In this document: piece by piece, positions 24,168 to 33,680 of the stretch | How the letters are laid out: every line of letters starts with the position of its first letter | How positions within the stretch are numbered: position 1 is the first letter of the stretch | Assembly: GCF_023656565.1 (NCBI RefSeq) | Contig: NZ_JAMOKG010000004.1 | Span: 186,001 to 250,000 of the forward strand | DNA from: Flavobacterium tyrosinilyticum | GTDB lineage: Bacteria > Bacteroidota > Bacteroidia > Flavobacteriales > Flavobacteriaceae | Length of the DNA stretch: 64,000 bases | Direction: 5' to 3' | Position numbers and translations under genes: made by a program | The notes under the pieces: generated by a model | The model's input: only the letters and a program-made list of their open reading frames with translations | What the model was told of the DNA's origin: nothing | Databases searched by the model: none

Positions 24168-25850
24168 TTAGAATTGAAAATAAATGAAAGGCTGTGAACC
24201 GGCTACTGCGGTTGCATAAACAATCCAATAAACAAATCCTAAGATTATTGCTTTTACTAATAATGGCGTTTTATCGAAAACAGATTTCATTCCGTTTGTG
24301 AATGAATCTGGCAAGAAATGCCAAACATAACCGAACAGCATCAATCCGAAAACATTTTTATAACCTAATACAATTGTTTTCCAAAGTTCTGGTTCGAATG
24401 TCAATTGACCAATATTATTAATTACCTGCAAAGCTGTTTCGAAATCTCTAGCTCGGAAGAAAATCCAACAGAAAACTACAAAATGGAATGTGATTAGGAT
24501 TGAGAAAAATCTCCACAAGAAATTTGGACTTTTGTCTTTCTTCGAAGGAAAAAATTCCATAAATATTTTATGAACTGCCAATGCTAATCCGTGAAGTGCT
24601 CCCCAAACGATAAACTGTGCTCCTGCTCCGTGCCACAAACCTCCTAAAAGCATCGTGGTAAACAAATTGAAATTGGTTACTAAGGTTTGTTTTATTTTGC
24701 TTGACAATAAAAATGACAAAGCGAAAATTAAAATACTGACTCCTGCAATGATAAGCGGAATTATACTTTCATTATAACAAGACATTCCCCAAAGCAATAA
24801 TCCGAAGAAAAATAAACTTGGGAATAAATATCCTGCAAAAGAACCTTCTCTGTTTCCTCCAATCGAAATGTATAAAAAGTCTTTTAACCAAGTCGAAAGC
24901 GAAATATGCCATCTTCTCCAGAAATCGGTAATCGAAGTCGATTTGTATGGAGTTCTAAAGTTGACTGGCAATTTAAATCCAAGCAATAACGCAATACCAA
25001 TTGCCATGTCTGAATATCCAGAGAAATCACAGTAAATCTGAATGGCATATCCATACGAAGCCATTAAGTTTTCGAACGAAGTATAACTCATCGGCGTATC
25101 AAAAACACGATCAACAAAGTTTACTGATATATAATTTGAGATAACTGTTTTTTTGATTAAACCTCCAATAATTAAAAACAAAGCGTTGTTTACATCTTGT
25201 TTGGTCAGGTTTAATTTTTGATAAATCTGAGGCAAAAAGTCTTTCGCGCGTACAATTGGTCCAGCAACTAATTGCGGGAAAAACGAAACGAAGAATAAAT
25301 ATTCGATGTAATTTTTTGTCGGTTTAATTTCTTCTCTATAAATCTCAATAATGTAACTCATGGATTGGAACGTATAAAACGAAATTCCAACAGGAAGAAA
25401 AACATTGTGAAGTGCAAAATTACCATGAAACATATCATTGTAAGTCACAATCAAAAAGTTCATGTATTTGAAATAGCCTAAAAGGGCTAAGTTCAAAATA
25501 ACACTTATCACCAAATATAATTTCTTAACACCATCTCTGCTTTCTCTATAAATAATCTGGCTCAAACCATAATCTACAACCGATGAAAGCAATAGCAGTA
25601 GAAAGTAAATTCCGCTTGATTTATAGTAAAAGAATAGTGAAAAGAGAATAACATACGTTAATCTCAAATAAAATGTTTTGCGTAAAAAACCATACACAAA
25701 ATAGAAAACCAGAAATAAACCTAAGAATAAACCGGTATTGAATAAAAGTTTTTCGTCTTCATTATAAACGAACCAACTTTTAACTTGCTCTATTGTAATT
25801 GCACCAAAATTTTGAATAAACCAATTATTAATGCTATCTATTGTTGTCAA
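24168..25850 (-). CDS. MBOAT family O-acyltransferase (AlgI-like)
   Basis: A 560-residue polytopic membrane protein. It has about a dozen membrane helices, the MBOAT signature region SITDFWRRWHISLSTWLKDFLYI, and the invariant active-site His in LLGGLWHGAGAQFIVWG (about residue 405). Such proteins pass acetyl groups from a cytoplasmic donor across the membrane to a periplasmic SGNH acetyltransferase, as in alginate (AlgI/AlgJ/AlgX) or peptidoglycan (PatA/PatB) O-acetylation. It starts 1 bp after an SGNH gene and is third in an operon with two SGNH proteins. The acceptor glycan is not known. Confidence 0.93.
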   Translation of the reverse strand: MTTIDSINNWFIQNFGAITIEQVKSWFVYNEDEKLLFNTGLFLGLFLVFYFVYGFLRKTFYLRLTYVILFSLFFYYKSSGIYFLLLLLSSVVDYGLSQIIYRESRDGVKKLYLVISVILNLALLGYFKYMNFLIVTYNDMFHGNFALHNVFLPVGISFYTFQSMSYIIEIYREEIKPTKNYIEYLFFVSFFPQLVAGPIVRAKDFLPQIYQKLNLTKQDVNNALFLIIGGLIKKTVISNYISVNFVDRVFDTPMSYTSFENLMASYGYAIQIYCDFSGYSDMAIGIALLLGFKLPVNFRTPYKSTSITDFWRRWHISLSTWLKDFLYISIGGNREGSFAGYLFPSLFFFGLLLWGMSCYNESIIPLIIAGVSILIFALSFLLSSKIKQTLVTNFNLFTTMLLGGLWHGAGAQFIVWGALHGLALAVHKIFMEFFPSKKDKSPNFLWRFFSILITFHFVVFCWIFFRARDFETALQVINNIGQLTFEPELWKTIVLGYKNVFGLMLFGYVWHFLPDSFTNGMKSVFDKTPLLVKAIILGFVYWIVYATAVAGSQPFIYFQF

Positions 25851-25851
25851 C

Positions 25852-27273
25852 TTACTTCTTTGATTTAAAATTATCGTATGATCTTAAAAACGCCTGAGTA
25901 AACAAATCTCCTTGTTTCTCGTATCCTCTTTTTGAATAATGAACCCAATCGGGTCCTATTAATCCTTGTACTTTTAATTGTCTGATGCCGCTCATTCCTC
26001 CAAACTCCTCGTATAAATCCCAAACGGCAAGATTTTCTTTCTGAGCTATATTAAGAATTTGTTTGGCATAATCATCAACATAAGTGTTTGGTTTTCTTCT
26101 TAGCAAAGATGGCGGAGGTGTCATTACAATGATCGGCGCATCTATTTTCTGTGCTCTTATATTGCTTATAAATTCTTTTAGCTCCCGAATGTATTTTTCT
26201 GGATCTAAATGATCATAGCTTTCATTTGTTCCTAAAGAGAAAACCAGTAAATCTGGATGCAATGATTTTAATTGCTCAAAGAATAACGGATATTTATTGT
26301 AATCTGAATATTTTGCTCCGTTTACTCCAATTCCGCTGTAAATAATTCCGGGAGTGTCTTTTTCTAAAACAATTCCGTTTAACTCGTAATCCTTTGCTTC
26401 TTTGTTCGGAATCAAGAAAATTCGGCTCAAAGCATTTTCAGAATTATAATAGTGCGAATACGAATCTGATTTTATTGCTAAAGGAACAAATTCTGACATT
26501 GAAATCGTCTTTTGTCTCGTTTCCTTTGTGGCAATTTTTAAGGTTCTTCCCGCTCTGATATTATTAGACTTTAAATGATTGTCTCTTTTAATTTCTGTAA
26601 TCGAAACATTGTATTTGTCTGCAATTGTACCCAGCACTTCGCCTTTTTTAATTTTGTGTGTAATAACTTTTGGCTCTGTTGTCTGGATAGAATTGATTTT
26701 TGACGAAATTGCCAAATCAAACATATCCTGATTTTGTGGCGTAATAATTTTTATCGTATTGAATTTGTAAGCTAAATCTTTTACGTTCATTTCCATCACA
26801 AATCCGCCAGAATCTCTCCAAAGCCCTATTCCGCTTAACCCAATCGGACAATTCTTAACTGGGTGAATGTTTCTGTAACTTTCCCAAGTCCTATTCGATT
26901 TGAAACGTTCGTTGTACGAACCATTTGTTTTAGCTAATTGATACGGAAATACTAATCCGCGTCCAGCATTACCAAATTTCTGCTGCAGTTTTTTTCTGAT
27001 CTCATTAGTCATCAAATCACCTTGAATGTGCGAATCTCCGATATGCACAATATTGATTTTTTGACTCTTCTGATCTTCGTTCTTTTCCAGTTTCTGAAAA
27101 AAATCGTTTAACGCTTTTGCATTATAAATTTGACCATCAGAAGGAGCATCAATTATTGCTGTATCTGCTTTTTGAATCATACTTTTGGGTGTTGGATGTA
27201 CATCTGTTTTTGGCGTTTTTTCATTTGTTGCAAAAAAAAGACAACAAAAGAAAAAAATAAGTTTGTTTATCAT
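25852..27273 (-). CDS. SGNH/GDSL hydrolase-fold protein with an inserted LysM domain
   Basis: A 473-residue exported protein with a hydrophobic N-terminus. Catalytic blocks of the SGNH fold are GDSH with Ser 81, GTN at 348-350, and the DWVH pair Asp 442/His 445. Between the first and later blocks lies a LysM repeat at about residues 203-248 (THKIKKGEVLGTIADKYNVSITEIKR...NIRAGRTLKI). LysM binds peptidoglycan or GlcNAc polymers, so the acceptor may be the cell wall; this is inference. It overlaps the upstream SGNH gene by 4 bp and abuts the MBOAT gene, so all three should act together in O-acetylation of a glycan. Confidence 0.88.
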   Translation of the reverse strand: MINKLIFFFCCLFFATNEKTPKTDVHPTPKSMIQKADTAIIDAPSDGQIYNAKALNDFFQKLEKNEDQKSQKINIVHIGDSHIQGDLMTNEIRKKLQQKFGNAGRGLVFPYQLAKTNGSYNERFKSNRTWESYRNIHPVKNCPIGLSGIGLWRDSGGFVMEMNVKDLAYKFNTIKIITPQNQDMFDLAISSKINSIQTTEPKVITHKIKKGEVLGTIADKYNVSITEIKRDNHLKSNNIRAGRTLKIATKETRQKTISMSEFVPLAIKSDSYSHYYNSENALSRIFLIPNKEAKDYELNGIVLEKDTPGIIYSGIGVNGAKYSDYNKYPLFFEQLKSLHPDLLVFSLGTNESYDHLDPEKYIRELKEFISNIRAQKIDAPIIVMTPPPSLLRRKPNTYVDDYAKQILNIAQKENLAVWDLYEEFGGMSGIRQLKVQGLIGPDWVHYSKRGYEKQGDLFTQAFLRSYDNFKSKK

Positions 27274-28748
27274 ACACTATCTTTTGTTACTGAAACGGAA
27301 TCGGGTCTGGCTTTTCTTACTGGTTTTGGCTTAGTTCCTTCAGCATCTCTTTTTTCTCTGAGCACTTTATATTCTTCGTATCCTTTATTCAATTGTCCGT
27401 ATAGCAAATTACCAATTGCTTTTGCACCACGTTGGTTAAAGTGGGTATAATCTTTATTTGCTTTTGCAGGAGTTTCATCAACCCATTTAATCATAGAACC
27501 ATCTCCTCCCATCAAAGTATATAAATTCACAAATCCTGCCTGCGCTTCCAACGCGTAGTGTTTTTGTGCTTTCATTAATGGAACTACAGCAGAATCGGTC
27601 TTCATTTCTAAATCATATTTTGTTGATTTATCAGCAGTAGAAACAATCAGGATTGAAACTCCTGGGAACGATTCTTTAATTTTATTTACGGTTTTAGTCA
27701 TTCCTTTTTCATACCAAGAATAATTTTTTGTTCCGTAATTTAAAACATTTGTTCCATAATGTAGAATAATTAAATCGTATTTCAGACTATTATTAAAAGC
27801 TCTCATTACATCGGCATTGAACATGGAAATTGGAAGTCCAGAATTTCCTCTCTGCGAGAAATTATCAACATGAACTCCACTTCCGTTATCAAAATTAAAT
27901 CCGTAAATCGGAATAGAATCTGCTTGAACGAAGTTTGCTTTGAAAGCTTTTAAACTTCCAGATGAAACTTTTAGTGTATTTACTAGACCATTTGGAGAAA
28001 GGCTTTTCTTAATGGTATCTTTTCCAATAATGAAATTAACTTTTCCTGTTTTAGAGGAATGCCCATAATATAAGGTTGCATTATCTAAAGAAGTAGAATA
28101 TTTATTAAGTCCAGCTTCGTACTGAACCCATGTTGAATTGGATTTATCATTTGCAAAAAACACATGTCCGTTAACTCCGAACGGACTTATTGGTCTTTTT
28201 ACATTTAAATAAGATTGTGTTTTCCAGTTTTTAGAATAGGTTGATTTAACTGAACCTCTAGAGGCTGCAGATTCTGAAGTAATCGAAACAAAACCAACGC
28301 CATTTCCTCCAAAACGCTCCTGATAATTAGTACGAACGTCTTGTACAATTAAATCTCCATCGGTCATGGAATCTCCATAATAAGCAATCCTAACCTTATT
28401 CTGAGGATTTTTTTCTAACTGATACAATTTCTCGTAAAAGGAAATCAGGTATTGATAACCTTTGTAGTTTTCAAATGTTTCGGCTGGAAACTCGATTCCT
28501 TCGGTTTCATCAAAAACAATTTTCTGCCCGTTTAGTGCTCGCTCACTTTTTGCAATACTGTCTTTATCTAGCGATAATGAATCGTCGGCAACAGACTCTA
28601 AAAGCAGACTGTCTATCAATATATTTTTAGAATCTAATTTAGTCTCAGAAAATATTTTGTCTGGAAGAATTTGCTTAAACCCAATAAAAGCAACCAGCGC
28701 TAACGCAACGATCGCAAAAGACTGAAAAAAATAAGATTTTGTATTCAC
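27270..28748 (-). CDS. SGNH/GDSL hydrolase-fold protein, likely O-acetyltransferase component
   Basis: A 492-residue exported protein anchored by an N-terminal helix (about residues 8-27). SGNH blocks are YYGDSMTDGD (Ser 127), LHYGTNVLNYG and DYTHFNQRG (Asp 433/His 436). The segment between the first two blocks is about 200 residues and beta-rich, like the carbohydrate-binding insert of AlgX-type acetyltransferases. The basic C-terminal tail (REKRDAEGTKPKPVRKARP) is unusual. It is the first gene of the operon and overlaps the LysM-SGNH gene by 4 bp. A -7 box lies 85 bp upstream. Confidence 0.85.
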   Translation of the reverse strand: MNTKSYFFQSFAIVALALVAFIGFKQILPDKIFSETKLDSKNILIDSLLLESVADDSLSLDKDSIAKSERALNGQKIVFDETEGIEFPAETFENYKGYQYLISFYEKLYQLEKNPQNKVRIAYYGDSMTDGDLIVQDVRTNYQERFGGNGVGFVSITSESAASRGSVKSTYSKNWKTQSYLNVKRPISPFGVNGHVFFANDKSNSTWVQYEAGLNKYSTSLDNATLYYGHSSKTGKVNFIIGKDTIKKSLSPNGLVNTLKVSSGSLKAFKANFVQADSIPIYGFNFDNGSGVHVDNFSQRGNSGLPISMFNADVMRAFNNSLKYDLIILHYGTNVLNYGTKNYSWYEKGMTKTVNKIKESFPGVSILIVSTADKSTKYDLEMKTDSAVVPLMKAQKHYALEAQAGFVNLYTLMGGDGSMIKWVDETPAKANKDYTHFNQRGAKAIGNLLYGQLNKGYEEYKVLREKRDAEGTKPKPVRKARPDSVSVTKDSV

Positions 28749-28832
28749 CTAAATAATTATAAAATATGAAGAACTGCATTCAAAAATTAAACCAATCAAA
28801 TAATGGTTAACTTATTGCAGAAAAAATTTGTG

Positions 28833-28840
28833 CAAAGATA
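28833..28840 (-). promoter_or_regulatory. -7 promoter box for the SGNH/MBOAT operon
   Basis: TATCTTTG on the minus strand, a perfect TAnnTTTG, 85 bp before the first start codon. Confidence 0.5.
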
Positions 28841-28884
28841 GAATAACATTTTGTTTCTAATTCATTTTAACAAGAAAGAAGAAC

Positions 28885-28916
28885 AAAAAAAAGAGGTTAG
28901 AATTTCTAACCTCTTG
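28885..28916 (-). terminator. Terminator of the receptor/HmuY operon
   Basis: AAGAGGTTAGAA and TTCTAACCTCTT (28891-28902 / 28904-28915) form a 12-bp stem followed by a long T run on the minus strand. Confidence 0.85.
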
Positions 28917-29032
28917 AATCAAAAAAAAAATAAAAAAAACAAAGCTAATGATTAACTAAAATTTAATGCCGAAGCATTTTTAAGTTAAAATGAAATATTC
29001 TTTATAATCTTTAGATTTTTTCATTTATGAAT

Positions 29033-30439
29033 TTATTTTAAGATCGCATATTGGAATGTTGGATAACCTCTTTCTCCTGCTGCACTTAAACCTCCTGTAA
29101 ATTTCAATTTATAAATATTTCCTGCAGGATCTTTAACAACATAGAAACGATCTGTTCTTAAAACAAATTGAGAAACAGGAAGACCAGTAGGCCCAATCAC
29201 ACTTGTTCCTCTCCAGTTAGAACCAATATTTCTTGGATCGTTGTTAAACTTAGTGTTATCAACATTTGCCAATGTAAATGCTTCATATGTAAATGCACTT
29301 GTAAGAACTTGATAAGTCTGAGCTCCTCCTTTACTATTATTTACTACATAATCAGCATACAAATAAGGAGTTAATCCAGTTTGTCCTGGAATAACATTTG
29401 TAAATGAAGTAAAGTTTAGATCCCATTGTACTTTTTGTGGCTCAACGCTAACTGTTTTCTTATCTAAAAGGCTAAAGAATGTAAAGTTAAATGCACTATT
29501 TTTTGAGACTACAACTTCATCGTGAGTTGTTGCGTCAATGTTTGCATATTGAATTTTATAATCATTTCCGCTTTTCAAAACTCTGATTTTTTTCCAACCT
29601 CTTGAAGTTCCAGCCACAGCTCCTTCAGCTCCTAGACCAACAGCTGCCGGATTATTCCCCATATTAATCAAGTAAACCTTATTTTCTGAATCAGTTGCAG
29701 AAACTGCTGCGATAGTAGTTTTTGTAAGGTCTCCAGTTGGATCATCAACTAAAGCAGGATTTCCGGTTCCTTGAGAAAATAGCATCGTTGGATCTTCAGC
29801 TTGAACTTCATCAATATTAGTTGTCTCTAATGCTTTAGCAGACATTTTTAAAGATGAATTTAATACTACTCTGAATTCTGATCCTGAATAGAAACCCAAA
29901 TCCCAAGAAGTTCTTACTACACTAGTCAGTTTTCCGCTGCTTAAGTCAACAAATACCTGATTTGCTTGAGCAGAACCTCCTAATTCAGGAGCTAAAGCAG
30001 ATCCTAAAGAAGCTGTTTCGTTAAAATTAACCTGAATTGTTTTGTTTTCAGCTATTGTAGAGTTTATTGTTGCACTTGAAATTGTAAACACAACATTTTT
30101 CACTTCTCCTTCAATAGCCTCTTTTAATTTTTTAAAAGTAAAACTAACAGAAGAAACATTTTGTTCGAAAGGAACAATTATCTTATTTGCAGCAATAGCT
30201 GGCGTAGTGCTATAATCTGTACCATTTGCAACTGAAGTTTCAGTATAGATAATAGTCAATGACCCAGCAGATGCAGTTGGAGAAGCAAATTTAATTTCGA
30301 TTGGAGTCGATTCATTTGCTAAATTTACTGATGTCGCAGCAAAAGCAACCGAGTTTACAACCGGCTCAGCATCGTCACTATTACAAGCTGTAAAAGCCAG
30401 TAAAATAAAGGACATAATTAAAATAAAGTTTTTTTTCAT
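29033..30439 (-). CDS. HmuY family lipoprotein
   Basis: A 468-residue lipoprotein with lipobox FTAC (Cys 19). Residues 30-135 form an adhesion-like beta domain (VNLANESTPIEIKFASPTAS...). The C-terminal two thirds carry the HmuY pattern: VFVDLSSGKLTSVVRTSWDLGFYSG, a KVQWDLNFTSF strand, and the ending RGYPTFQYAILK. HmuY proteins bind heme at the cell surface in Porphyromonas and hand it to the HmuR receptor. Here the receptor gene is directly upstream with a 12-bp gap, which supports that role. Heme ligands cannot be assigned from sequence. Confidence 0.88.
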   Translation of the reverse strand: MKKNFILIMSFILLAFTACNSDDAEPVVNSVAFAATSVNLANESTPIEIKFASPTASAGSLTIIYTETSVANGTDYSTTPAIAANKIIVPFEQNVSSVSFTFKKLKEAIEGEVKNVVFTISSATINSTIAENKTIQVNFNETASLGSALAPELGGSAQANQVFVDLSSGKLTSVVRTSWDLGFYSGSEFRVVLNSSLKMSAKALETTNIDEVQAEDPTMLFSQGTGNPALVDDPTGDLTKTTIAAVSATDSENKVYLINMGNNPAAVGLGAEGAVAGTSRGWKKIRVLKSGNDYKIQYANIDATTHDEVVVSKNSAFNFTFFSLLDKKTVSVEPQKVQWDLNFTSFTNVIPGQTGLTPYLYADYVVNNSKGGAQTYQVLTSAFTYEAFTLANVDNTKFNNDPRNIGSNWRGTSVIGPTGLPVSQFVLRTDRFYVVKDPAGNIYKLKFTGGLSAAGERGYPTFQYAILK

Positions 30440-30451
30440 TGGATTTATGTA

Positions 30452-32602
30452 TTAATTAAAATTTAGGTTATATGTAAGTTTAAGAAAGTAAGAGCGTCCG
30501 TATCCTAATAATAAATCGGGACTTCCAGAAGCGTGTGCGCCACCTGTTGAACCTCCACTTTGAACAGTCTGCACATTGGTTATGTCAAATAAATTTCTAG
30601 CGCCAACTGTGACTTCAAATTGATTCTTGAAAAATAATTTTCGAACAGAAGCGTCCATCCAGCTGTAAGGACTGATCTCACTTAAAAAGAATTTAGCACT
30701 TCCATCTGTATCCGTTCCCGCTACAAATTGCTGTTGTTTTCCATTGTACTTATAGTAAAGAGCAAATAGTGTATTCCACTTCGGAATATTGTATGAAATA
30801 CTAGAGTTTAAGTTTAAAGAATACAAGAATTTATCATCAGATGTTACATTCAAAGCTGCCAGGTCCAATTTTCGAGAAATTCCTACCAGTGCAGCTCCTA
30901 CTTTTATATTCCAATTTTTATAAGAATACTGTTCTGTGGTAGAGATATTCCACATTTGGTATTTATTAATGTTTACATATTTATAAACTAACGGATTTAC
31001 ATCTGTCAAGACCATATCGATTCGGTCATCGACATTCAAATAAGTAACTGCCAAATTATTTGCAATCTGAGCACCTGAATCAAAAAAGCAAGATCTTTTA
31101 AAACTAAGCTCATATGAAGTACTATTTTCGGGAACTAAATCGGGATTTCCTTGAAGATTATGATTTGAATCGACAAAATAAGTGTAGAGTTCATCAAAAT
31201 TAGGTGTACGATAAGATTTTCCAAGTGAAGCTCTTGCTTCTAACCCTTTTTTAAAGAGATATCTCAATCCTAAAGAACTTGCGTATTGATTATCAAATTG
31301 TGCTTGAAAAGAGTATCTAAGACCTGGGCGTATAGAAAATTTATCATTTAGATTAATTTCAGCTACAGAGAAAATATCATAATTTTCAAGTCTTTTCCTT
31401 ACGTCTTTAAATTGCTGCTGATCATCTTTAAAAGTTCCTGCTGCTGAATTATAAAACCCATTCTCATTTGTGATTTCATATCCCATTTGAAAATCAACTT
31501 TTTTACTATCAAAGAAATTACTTAGTGTTCCTGTAGAATAAAATACTTCCTTAGACTGGTATGTTTGTCTATCGTTAGCGAATTCTTTTTCTGTTTCAAG
31601 CTGATAATTGAATTTCTCCAAATCCCTTTCTTGCTTTTGATGCGAAACTGAAACATTGTAATTAAGTTTAGAAAAAAGCTTTCCGTTAGAATTTAAATGG
31701 TGATAAAAGCGATTTGTTATAAATCTTTTATCATTTGTATAATAGGTATTTGGAAAAGGAAAATTATCCTGCGGAATTATAATTGGATTATAATAATGAA
31801 CATTTTCTCCATAGTAATCAAACTTGTAAAAAATTCTAAAGTCATTCTTTTGATATCCCAGCATTGCATTTCCTACTAATTGTTCTTTTGGCAACCAGCT
31901 GAAACCTCGCAAACCATCATTTCCAGTATAATCTTTTCCTTCTTTATCGTCATAAAAGCCTGCGAAATCATTACGATTTCCTCCTATATTTATAAACCAG
32001 TTTTCATTAAAGTTATGGGCTATCTTAGCTGCCTGAATATGACGACCTTTATCAAAAAGACCATATTCATTTCCTACGGTTTCTTCTTGAACTGTTGCGC
32101 TTATCTGCCATCTATAACCACCACCTTTTTTAGTTATTATATTCAAGATACCTGTCACTGCATTTGCACCATGAGTTACTCCCATAGAGCCTTCTATAAT
32201 CTCGATACGCTCCACGTCATCAAGATTCACTTGCGTTAGATCTACATTTGTCCCCATTCCAGTGTCACTTACCAATGGTATATTATCAACTAAAATTTTA
32301 AAATACTGTGAATCCAATCCAAACATAGAAACAGTCGAGCGTCCATCACTTCCACTATTTCGAATTGTAATGTTTAAGTATTGGTTCAAAACATCCGCAA
32401 GATTATTTGCTGCTAATTGTTTAATATCTTCTTTTGAAATTACACGTACATTAAAAACAGACTTCTTTATAGATTGTTGCTCAAACTGCCCTGTAACAAC
32501 AACTTCCGATAATTTTTCAGCCGATTTAATAGTATCTTTTTGCTGCGCAAAAGAATAAGTACAAAAAAGTAGTCCAGCAAAAAAGGTAATTTTAATTTTC
32601 AT
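30452..32602 (-). CDS. TonB-dependent outer-membrane receptor, probable heme receptor (HmuR-like)
   Basis: A 716-residue receptor with signal peptide (MKIKITFFAGLLFCTYSFAQ) and TonB box-like segment EVVVTGQFEQ. The plug domain is at about 50-170 (VISKEDIKQLAANNLADVLNQYLNI, RIEIIEGSMGVTHGANAVTGILNIITKKG) and the rest is a 22-strand-type barrel. It has no carboxypeptidase-like extension. The barrel motif LQGNPDLVPENS resembles the NPDL/NPNL box of heme receptors. It leads an operon with an HmuY lipoprotein and is divergent from a DUF6607 gene. Heme is the likeliest substrate; another chelate is possible. Confidence 0.9.
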   Translation of the reverse strand: MKIKITFFAGLLFCTYSFAQQKDTIKSAEKLSEVVVTGQFEQQSIKKSVFNVRVISKEDIKQLAANNLADVLNQYLNITIRNSGSDGRSTVSMFGLDSQYFKILVDNIPLVSDTGMGTNVDLTQVNLDDVERIEIIEGSMGVTHGANAVTGILNIITKKGGGYRWQISATVQEETVGNEYGLFDKGRHIQAAKIAHNFNENWFINIGGNRNDFAGFYDDKEGKDYTGNDGLRGFSWLPKEQLVGNAMLGYQKNDFRIFYKFDYYGENVHYYNPIIIPQDNFPFPNTYYTNDKRFITNRFYHHLNSNGKLFSKLNYNVSVSHQKQERDLEKFNYQLETEKEFANDRQTYQSKEVFYSTGTLSNFFDSKKVDFQMGYEITNENGFYNSAAGTFKDDQQQFKDVRKRLENYDIFSVAEINLNDKFSIRPGLRYSFQAQFDNQYASSLGLRYLFKKGLEARASLGKSYRTPNFDELYTYFVDSNHNLQGNPDLVPENSTSYELSFKRSCFFDSGAQIANNLAVTYLNVDDRIDMVLTDVNPLVYKYVNINKYQMWNISTTEQYSYKNWNIKVGAALVGISRKLDLAALNVTSDDKFLYSLNLNSSISYNIPKWNTLFALYYKYNGKQQQFVAGTDTDGSAKFFLSEISPYSWMDASVRKLFFKNQFEVTVGARNLFDITNVQTVQSGGSTGGAHASGSPDLLLGYGRSYFLKLTYNLNFN

Positions 32603-32630
32603 TATTTTTATTCAGTCTTAATAATTGATG

Positions 32631-32678
32631 CAAATATATAACTATTTTTAATTGTTCTAAATTAAATTTATATATTTG
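32631..32678. promoter_or_regulatory. Divergent promoter pair with a central palindrome
   Basis: TATATTTG on the minus strand (32631-32638) serves the receptor operon and TATATTTG on the plus strand (32671-32678) serves the DUF6607 gene. Both match TAnnTTTG. Between them TTTAATT-N6-AATTAAA (32647-32666) is a perfect 7+7 inverted repeat that could be an iron- or heme-responsive operator, although AT-rich palindromes arise easily. Confidence 0.5.
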
Positions 32679-32707
32679 CGAAAAATTTAAAAACAAAACA
32701 ATAAGTT

Positions 32708-33610
32708 ATGATTTCAAAAAGCCTTTTTATGTCAGCCGCTTTGGCTTTAACATGTAGTCTTGGTTTTAGTCAGGACAAAAAACAACAAGACATTAAGTCA
32801 ATTAAATCAATGTGTGGTTGTTACGAAGTGAAGTTTAATTTCACAGAAACATTTTCATATCCAAAAGACACTCTTACCTATAAGCCATCAGAAACAAAAC
32901 ATGAATCTGCATTAGAATGGGTAGAGTTATTAGAGGATACTCCAAACAAAATTGTTATGCAGCACTTATTGATTGTAAGTGACGATATGATCATCAAACA
33001 CTGGAGACAAGATTGGCTATACGAAAACACAGACTTATACTCTTTTGACAAAGGCAATACTTGGAAATACAAAAAGCTAGACAAAAAAGCGGTTAAAGGA
33101 CAATGGACTCAAAAAGTATATCAAGTAGATGATAGTCCAAGATATGAAGGGTCTTCAACATGGGTTCACGTTGACGGGCAAGATTACTGGGCAAACGTTG
33201 CTGATGCACCGCTTCCAAGAAGAGAGCAAACAAAACGTAACGATTACAATGTTTTAAAAAGAAGAAACATTCACGAAATCACTTCTACAGGATGGAATCA
33301 TGAACAAGACAATGACAAATTGGTTCGTGACGATGCTGGAAAAGATGTTTTGTTAGCACAAGAAAAAGGATTTGACGTTTATACTAAAGTTGCAGATGTT
33401 AAATGTCTGGCAGCTCAAAAATGGTGGAAAGAAAACAACGCGCTTTGGAAAAATGTTCGTGACAAATGGCAGACTCTTTTTGACAGACACCAAGATTTAA
33501 ACCTAGAGGCAAAAGTTGACAGAAAAGCACTTTACTCTCTTTTATTTGATTTAAAACCAGATACTGCAAAAGCAGAAACAGATAAAATCATTGACAAATT
33601 TGTTAAGTAA
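32708..33610 (+). CDS. DUF6607 family secreted protein
   Basis: A 300-residue protein with a signal peptide (MISKSLFMSAALALTCSLGFSQ). It then has MCGCYEVKFNFTETFSY with Cys 36 and Cys 38, a WRQDWLYE segment and a Trp-rich middle (KGQWTQKVYQVDDSPRYEGSSTWVHVDGQDYW). I recognise it as DUF6607. No catalytic motif is evident. It is divergent from the TonB receptor/HmuY operon and shares its promoter region, which suggests a role in the same uptake process, for example in handling heme or iron in the periplasm. This is inference. Confidence 0.8.
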   Translation: MISKSLFMSAALALTCSLGFSQDKKQQDIKSIKSMCGCYEVKFNFTETFSYPKDTLTYKPSETKHESALEWVELLEDTPNKIVMQHLLIVSDDMIIKHWRQDWLYENTDLYSFDKGNTWKYKKLDKKAVKGQWTQKVYQVDDSPRYEGSSTWVHVDGQDYWANVADAPLPRREQTKRNDYNVLKRRNIHEITSTGWNHEQDNDKLVRDDAGKDVLLAQEKGFDVYTKVADVKCLAAQKWWKENNALWKNVRDKWQTLFDRHQDLNLEAKVDRKALYSLLFDLKPDTAKAETDKIIDKFVK

Positions 33611-33628
33611 TTAGAATTAGTTGTTAAT

Positions 33629-33666
33629 AAAAAATCCGGAAGTTTTTAAAGCTTCCGGATTTTTTT
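33629..33666. terminator. Bidirectional terminator (first of two identical copies)
   Basis: ATCCGGAAG pairs with CTTCCGGAT, flanked by A and T runs. It lies between the DUF6607 gene and a convergent secreted-protein gene. A 38-base identical copy is at 34591-34628. Confidence 0.85.
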
Positions 33667-33680
33667 GTTTGTTCTATTAA

